Positions 17,438 to 21,978 of a stretch of DNA of 21,978 nucleotides are shown here, one piece after another. Below the pieces are notes generated by a model, which saw only the letters and a program-made list of their open reading frames with translations, was not told where the DNA came from and made no database searches. The DNA lies in assembly GCF_000142905.1 (NCBI RefSeq), contig NW_013657606.1, forward strand, positions 14,923-36,900. The letters run 5' to 3'. Positions within the stretch are counted from its first letter, which is position 1, and each line of letters starts with the position of its first letter. A program made the position numbers and the translations under genes. This DNA comes from Thecamonas trahens ATCC 50062. Its lineage: Eukaryota; Apusozoa; Apusomonadida; Apusomonadidae.

Positions 17438-18970
17438 ATGGCGGCGGCGAGGGCTACGGCGGGGCGGACGGCGGTCTGCTGGCTCCGCAACGATCTGCGG
17501 GTGGCCGACTCGGCGACGATGGACCACGTGGCCAACACGTGCTACGATGCCGCAGTCTTTGTCTACTGCTTTCATCCCCGGACGTACACAGAGTCATGGA
17601 TGGGCTTGCCGCGGACAAGCGGCCATCGTGCTAGGTTCCTCCTCGACACGCTCTCCGATCTCAGGTCCGCGCTCCGTGGTCTCGGCTCGGACCTGGTCGT
17701 CCGCCATGGTCTGCCGGCCGAGGTCATCGCCGGCCTGGTCGACGAGCTTGCTGCCGATGTCGTCGTCTATCACCAGGCGGTAGGCAGTGAGGAAGCCGAC
17801 GATGAGGCCGCGCTCGCAGCTGCGCTCCCGGACGCGGTCACCGTCAAGTCGTTCTGGGGCAGAACCCTCCACCATCGCGACGATCTGCCGTTTGCCCTCG
17901 CCGACCTCCCGCCGACCTTTACTCCCTTCCGCAAGGCGCTCGAGCGGGCCCACTCTGTCCCGCGGGAGATCATCCCGCGCCCAACGTCGTTGCCGCCGCT
18001 ACCGGACGCCGTCGAGCCCGGCAAGCTGCCGAGCCTGACTGATCTTGGCCTCGAGCGTCCGCCCGCCGACTCGCGCGCTGTCCACGGCTTTCCGGGCGGC
18101 GAGAGCGGAGCGTGGGCAAGAATCGCTGAGTGGATGTGGGACGGCGACGCGCTGCGGCGGTACAAGGAGACCCGCAATGGCATGCTCGGTGGCGAGTACT
18201 CGTCCAAGCTCAGCCCCTGGCTCGCTCTCGGCTGTATCAGCCCACGCCAGGTCGCATCCGAAGTTCGCCGCTACGAGGCCGAGCGCGTCGCCAACAAGTC
18301 GACGTACTGGCTCATCTTTGAGCTGCTCTTTGCCGACTACTTCACCTTTTACGCCGCCCGCGCCGGTCGATCGCTCTTTGCCGCCCGCGGGCCCGCCGAT
18401 GTGTCCAATGCGGCGTGGGATGGCTCAGATGCGGCCTTTGCCGCCTGGGCCGCCGGCACCACGGGCATCCCGCTCGTCGACGCCAACATGCGCGAGCTGC
18501 TCGCCACGGGCTACATGTCCAACCGTGGCCGCCAGATTGTGGCCTCGGTCCTCACGAAGAACATGCGCGTCGACTGGCGCCGTGGCGCTGCTTGGTTCGA
18601 GGCCCAGCTCATCGATCATGACGTTGCTCTCAACTACGGCAACTGGGCGTATGTCGCTGGCGTCGGCGCCGATCCTCGCCCGGATCGCTACTTCAACGTC
18701 GCTAAGCAAGCCGCCACCTATGATCCCGACGGCGCATACCAAGCCACCTGGCTCCCACCCGCAGACCGTGCCGCGCCGTCGTACCCGGCCACGCCCATCA
18801 TCGACCTCGCCGCCACCTATCCGTCCGCCCGCAACCATCCCGCCGCCCGCCGCAGCGCTCCGCGCAAGGGCCGGGGACGTGCCCGAGGCCGCTACGGCCG
18901 CAAGCTGCAAAAGCCCAACAAGCGTACTGTGAAGCGGGCCACTCAGCGCGCCGCCCAACTCTCAGATTGA
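17438..18970 (+). CDS. CRY-DASH cryptochrome/photolyase
   Basis: A 510-residue flavoprotein of the DASH branch, which binds FAD and usually an antenna pteridine, and repairs cyclobutane dimers in single-stranded DNA using blue light. The N-terminal photolyase domain starts with CWLRNDLRVAD. DASH signatures follow in order: TFTPFRK (about 160), GGESGAW, YKETRNGM (242-249), YSSKLSPWLALGCISPR (254 onward), STYW (288), DANMRELLATGYMSNRGRQ (348 onward), and NYGNW...AGVGADPR (399 onward), which line the FAD pocket. Length and order are normal for the family. A basic tail with RKGRGRARGRYGRK (about 472-510) extends the core. The true start is ATG 17438; an in-frame GTG at 17423 was rejected. There is no long organelle presequence. 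The gene stands alone, without neighbouring repair genes. Confidence 0.93.
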   Translation: MAAARATAGRTAVCWLRNDLRVADSATMDHVANTCYDAAVFVYCFHPRTYTESWMGLPRTSGHRARFLLDTLSDLRSALRGLGSDLVVRHGLPAEVIAGLVDELAADVVVYHQAVGSEEADDEAALAAALPDAVTVKSFWGRTLHHRDDLPFALADLPPTFTPFRKALERAHSVPREIIPRPTSLPPLPDAVEPGKLPSLTDLGLERPPADSRAVHGFPGGESGAWARIAEWMWDGDALRRYKETRNGMLGGEYSSKLSPWLALGCISPRQVASEVRRYEAERVANKSTYWLIFELLFADYFTFYAARAGRSLFAARGPADVSNAAWDGSDAAFAAWAAGTTGIPLVDANMRELLATGYMSNRGRQIVASVLTKNMRVDWRRGAAWFEAQLIDHDVALNYGNWAYVAGVGADPRPDRYFNVAKQAATYDPDGAYQATWLPPADRAAPSYPATPIIDLAATYPSARNHPAARRSAPRKGRGRARGRYGRKLQKPNKRTVKRATQRAAQLSD

Positions 18971-19974
18971 AGCCGATCAAGGACATAGGGTCGATTGATG
19001 TAAACCCGCCGGCCCAGACGAACGTAAGCGAGTAGGTGGCCGCTATTCAGGTTCGGTTTAAGGCTTAGGTGGCGGCGACCAGACGTCTCTCTGGCAGGGG
19101 CGGTTCTTGAACACCCATCCTACACAGAGGGCCACACAGAGTAGGTAATGGTTGGCTGATGCGTGCACATATCAGCTGTAGGGCGTGTGAGGGTGGCCCT
19201 CGGCTCTAGTAGATCGCCTCTGGTGTAGCGAGGGCACACTGGGAGAGATACGTCGCAAAGGGCGAGTTTTCCCGGACTAGACACCCACATCAGACTGGTA
19301 ACCCCATGGTCAGCCATAATGCGGTTGCTTGCACTCCTTGCACGTGCCCCCTACTCTGTTCCTCCCCATGATGTGTGCGAGCGTGGCCATTGTGCGTCGA
19401 GGCTCGACGTCACGCTTGATCGTCCATTAATCCGTCCAAAGAAGTCGCTCCCCAAGAGTCACACACGGAAGTTACCGATGCACACGCCTGCACTCCTGCA
19501 TGCTCAGCCACTCTTCGTGAACAGTTGACCCGTAGCTGTTTGTCTTGTCTTCCAACGTTTCACGGCTCTAGCATGTCTGTGGCGTGTCTTTGGTAGCATG
19601 GGGGAGCTCTCCCGCACCCCAAAAAAGTGTCGATAGCCTTTTTCCGGTGATTGCGACACCTTCGCCACGGAGCTTGCTTAGGGTACACAAGCGCGGCTTG
19701 TCCGTCCACGGCCTTACATCATGAGAGACCACTCCAAATGCCATGTCCGCACTATTGCGTACCACATACTAGGTTTTCTTTCTTGAGATGGAGCCCCTTT
19801 CGCCGTTTTCCCTATCTGTGGCGACCTGTTGCGGCGGAACAGCTGAGATTGCCAAAAAGGGCGGCACTTTCCCAAGGCCGCGCTTGCCACTACCATCCTT
19901 ACACTCATCTCCACGTTGACCGCACAGCCAACGGAAAGATAGACAGCACGCATCCCAAGCGTTATAGGCAGACT
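18971..19974. other. About 1-kb spacer with a nested inverted repeat
   Basis: No gene is firmly supported. Base composition is markedly less GC-rich than the coding regions. Between 19127 and 19201 there is a nested inverted repeat. A 69-residue open reading at 19319-19528 (+) starts with ATG but has no family match and poor codon bias, so it is not called. No tRNA, snRNA or rRNA was recognised by eye. The last 250 bp probably hold the promoter and leader of the next gene; open reading continues upstream of ATG 19975 but lacks coding character. Confidence 0.45.
19127..19201. repeat. Nested inverted repeat, possible structured RNA
   Basis: GAGGGCCAC (19127-19135) is perfectly complementary to GTGGCCCTC (19193-19201). 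Inside, GCTGAT (19155-19160) pairs with ATCAGC (19171-19176) around a 10-nt loop, extendable by G-U pairs. The result is a 75-nt stem with an internal loop and terminal hairpin. No known RNA family was recognised. Confidence 0.55.
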
Positions 19975-20844
19975 ATGACCCTTTTCCCTGACTCTAAGCC
20001 CACCCGCGCGGCAAAGGCCGAGACCAAGAGCCGCCGCAAGCGCAAGCGCGAATCACACCCCATCGACGAGAAGCTCGAGCGGCCGAGCAAGCGGACCGGT
20101 GCCACTGTCATCCTTACCACGGCTACCTTGACATGTGACAACGTCATCGGTTGCCTACATATTAGCTATTGTGCGGATAAGCATGATATTATCCCGTTCG
20201 AGGTGGTGGAGCTCTCCAGCAAGGGCAAGGGCAGGGTGCTCCCTTTCGACCAGCTGCTTCAGCTCCTGTGCCCGCTGACCTCGCATACCCACGGCTCCCT
20301 GTGGTACCATCCGTTCAAGCTCGAGATGTTGTTGGGACTCGGTGTGCTGTCGACGATGGACGTGAACAATCCCTATGCCACCATTTCCGAGCGCGGCAAG
20401 CTCACGGTCAAGGAAGAGAACGAGATGAACGCCGTGATGCTCTCGGTGAACAGGTTGACCATCCGCCTCCGGACCTACTTGGCGAAGGTGACTGGAACGC
20501 TGAACCGCCTTGGCGAGTGGACCGCCTACTTTACCACCGATCACACGGCTCTGCTCGTTCGGTACGCCTTGCCCAAGGCCGATCCTGGGGACGAGATCAA
20601 CGTCACCAAGTTTGTCCGTGGCCTCTGGCGGCTGAGCGTCCGCCGCCGCCGCCGCTGCCTGAACTACAAGATTAAGGCGTTGATGAAGCAGAACAAGGAG
20701 GTCAAGCACAACCTGGCCAGCCTTCGCATGCGCCTGGACATCCCTCTCTTTCCCCTTGTCCAGATTTGCGGCGGAATCCAGGCTGTCTGCGATGCTGCGC
20801 TTGCCGATGCCGCGGTCCCAGCTCAGACGCCGCCGGACGCCTGA
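19975..20844 (+). CDS. Hypothetical basic protein, probably nuclear
   Basis: A 289-residue protein I do not recognise. Codon use has the C/G third-position bias of the real genes in this window. Residues about 18-38 are strongly basic (KSRRKRKRE, then KLERPSKR) and look like a bipartite nuclear localisation signal. The central part (about 55-215) is globular in composition with aromatic and hydrophobic residues (ISYCADKHDIIPFEVVEL, LWYHPFKLEMLLGLGVLS). A run of five arginines at about 222-226, encoded by CCG-type repeats, precedes a Lys/Leu-rich helix (YKIKALMKQNKEVKHNL), which could be a nucleic-acid-binding or coiled-coil segment. There are no signal peptide and no TM span. Upstream in-frame ATGs exist (near 19740) but the sequence there is not coding-like, so 19975 was chosen. 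It could be a lineage-specific DNA- or RNA-binding protein; this is inference only. Confidence 0.62.
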   Translation: MTLFPDSKPTRAAKAETKSRRKRKRESHPIDEKLERPSKRTGATVILTTATLTCDNVIGCLHISYCADKHDIIPFEVVELSSKGKGRVLPFDQLLQLLCPLTSHTHGSLWYHPFKLEMLLGLGVLSTMDVNNPYATISERGKLTVKEENEMNAVMLSVNRLTIRLRTYLAKVTGTLNRLGEWTAYFTTDHTALLVRYALPKADPGDEINVTKFVRGLWRLSVRRRRRCLNYKIKALMKQNKEVKHNLASLRMRLDIPLFPLVQICGGIQAVCDAALADAAVPAQTPPDA

Positions 20845-21715
20845 TCACCGATTCTCGTTTCCTCGCCGACATGCAGTGTCAGATCATCAGCCACACACTC
20901 TCACTCTTCACAAGCATTCATTTGTAAACCAAACTCGTAAGGGGGTAGAAGCATGGACAAAGTCGTGCTTCTACTCCTCTCTGCCCCGATGTCCCCTGGG
21001 TGGGTGGGAGAGGGGGGATATGAGGCTGGCGGCCGGCAGGGGTACCGCCATCGTCCGCCTTCCACACTTGATACAAAGAGCTATGTGTAGCAGCGGCACG
21101 GTGGGCACAGATAGCCATGACAGGGGATGGGTCTTCTGTGGCTCTGTATGTGTCTGAGGGGGGGCATCTAGGGGCTTGCTCGTTTGATGCTCTTCGATGC
21201 GAGACATTACGTGGGGACATTGACGAGCGGGGGCATACCACATGAATGCGGGCGATGGCTGGCATGTGAACATGGCTTGCTGCGATGGGTGTACACTAGT
21301 GAGCTGTTGGCTTGCTTGTTCGACATCCGCGTCATGATCTGTCCAACCCTAACCGGCCCACTACCACTACCGCATAGCCAACAATGTCATCGAGTCCAAG
21401 TCCCTGCTCGACCACCGTCATACGCACTCAACTACGGCCCTATTCTCCTACAAAGCCTCTCCTTTGCTGGCCAAGCATCGCCATCTATTGTCTCATCTGC
21501 CGCCCCATCCATGCCCATACACCCGTCCATAATCGTAGTCCCTCCCACAACCTTAGAAATACCAATTGCTGCCAAAGCCCCCATCCCCCTCCCCGTCCCC
21601 ACGCCCATCCCCCATCCTCCCCTCCATCGGTGGCCTTATCCATGTTCTTACTCTCCACTTGTACTCATTGTCCCTATCCCCTCCTCCTCCCTATCTCCCT
21701 CCATCCCCCCCCCCC

Positions 21716-21771
21716 CATCCCCCCAACCCTATATTTACAATATCCCCATCATATTTTACACACCCTCTTCC
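21716..21771. repeat. 56-bp direct repeat, copy 1 (205-bp period)
   Basis: This copy matches 21921-21976 at 52 of 56 positions by eye. Each copy follows a C-run of ten or more and contains an AT-rich heart (ATATTTACA, then ATCATATTTTACACACCC). The 149 bp between copies are C-rich with a palindromic ATGATCAT centre near 21808-21815. Confidence 0.85.
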
Positions 21772-21920
21772 CGCCAACCCCCCCCTCCCCCACCAATAGC
21801 TTATCCATGATCATGATCACACTCCCCTCCCCCTCCCCACCCCCCCCCTCCTCCCCATTCCCCCCATCCCCTTCCTCCTCCCCTCCATCCCCCCTCCATC
21901 CCCCCTCCACTCCCCCCCCC

Positions 21921-21976
21921 CATCCCCCCAACCATAAATTTACATCATCCCCATCATATTTTACACACCCTCTTCC
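21921..21976. repeat. 56-bp direct repeat, copy 2 (205-bp period)
   Basis: Second copy of the element at 21716-21771, with four substitutions, running to within two bases of the window end. The array may therefore continue beyond the window. Confidence 0.85.
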
Positions 21977-21978
21977 GC

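Larger units (their letters stand above)
20845..21978. other. Terminal spacer, C-rich toward the end of the window
   Basis: No gene is supported. 20845-21500 is mixed sequence without recognised RNA genes or motifs. From about 21540 the plus strand becomes strongly C-rich with CCCAT and CCTCC motifs and includes two copies of a 56-bp element. Open readings here are Pro/Ser-rich or Gly-rich composition artefacts. Confidence 0.55.

Noticed and set aside
21184-21810. 208-codon plus-strand reading near the window end
   Set aside because: The second half is Pro/Ser translation of C-rich repeats and the first half has no coding bias.
1-21978. CRISPR arrays, insertion sequences, rRNA or bacterial operons
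   Set aside because: No spaced direct-repeat arrays, transposase genes, terminal inverted repeats with target duplications, or rRNA segments were seen; gene content and structure are eukaryotic.

Overview
The window is a compact stretch of a eukaryotic nuclear genome, most likely from a free-living protist. The genes are long, use mostly C or G at third codon positions, show no convincing introns, and are separated by short intergenic segments full of C-runs, G-runs and microsatellites. The gene types fit a heterotrophic flagellate: a plant/fungal-type ferric reductase, a compact SET protein, a YeeE-type sulfur transporter, a receptor-like kinase, an NHL/TIG polytopic surface protein, an F-box-like/ankyrin protein and a CRY-DASH photolyase/cryptochrome. 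The style resembles the apusomonad Thecamonas trahens, but that name is an inference from style and not from any search.

Layout: 1-368 is a C-rich leader with a TATA-like element. 369-2231 (+) encodes a ferric reductase/NADPH oxidase-like flavocytochrome. 2232-2933 is a microsatellite-rich spacer. 2934-3551 (+) encodes a small SET/post-SET protein. 3817-4848 (+) encodes a YeeE/YedE membrane protein, possibly with an N-terminal extension from 3634. 4943-5227 (+) is a coding-like fragment with no visible start, probably a gene relic. 5228-5900 is a spacer with two perfect hairpins. 5901-10973 (+) encodes a 1690-residue receptor-like protein. 11109-14987 (-) encodes a large polytopic surface protein and converges on the receptor gene, only 135 bp away. 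14988-15860 is a G-rich divergent promoter region. 15861-17132 (+) encodes the F-box-like/ankyrin protein. 17133-17437 holds a CATCACC-type minisatellite. 17438-18970 (+) encodes CRY-DASH. 18971-19974 is a spacer with a nested inverted repeat. 19975-20844 (+) encodes an unrecognised, probably nuclear protein. 20845-21978 is a spacer that ends in a C-rich repeat with a 205-bp period.

The genes do not form a pathway or operon. The most unusual object is the 5901-10973 protein. Its ectodomain looks like a bacterial extracellular solute-binding protein. After one membrane span it carries two kinase-like domains, both lacking the catalytic HRD aspartate, and between them a region that may be a decayed class III nucleotide cyclase. 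This reads as a nutrient sensor that would signal without phosphotransfer. The large opposite-strand protein (propeller, TIG, Cys-rich module, about eight membrane spans) is a second candidate surface sensor. All starts were set to ATG; readings from GTG or TTG codons were not accepted for a eukaryote.
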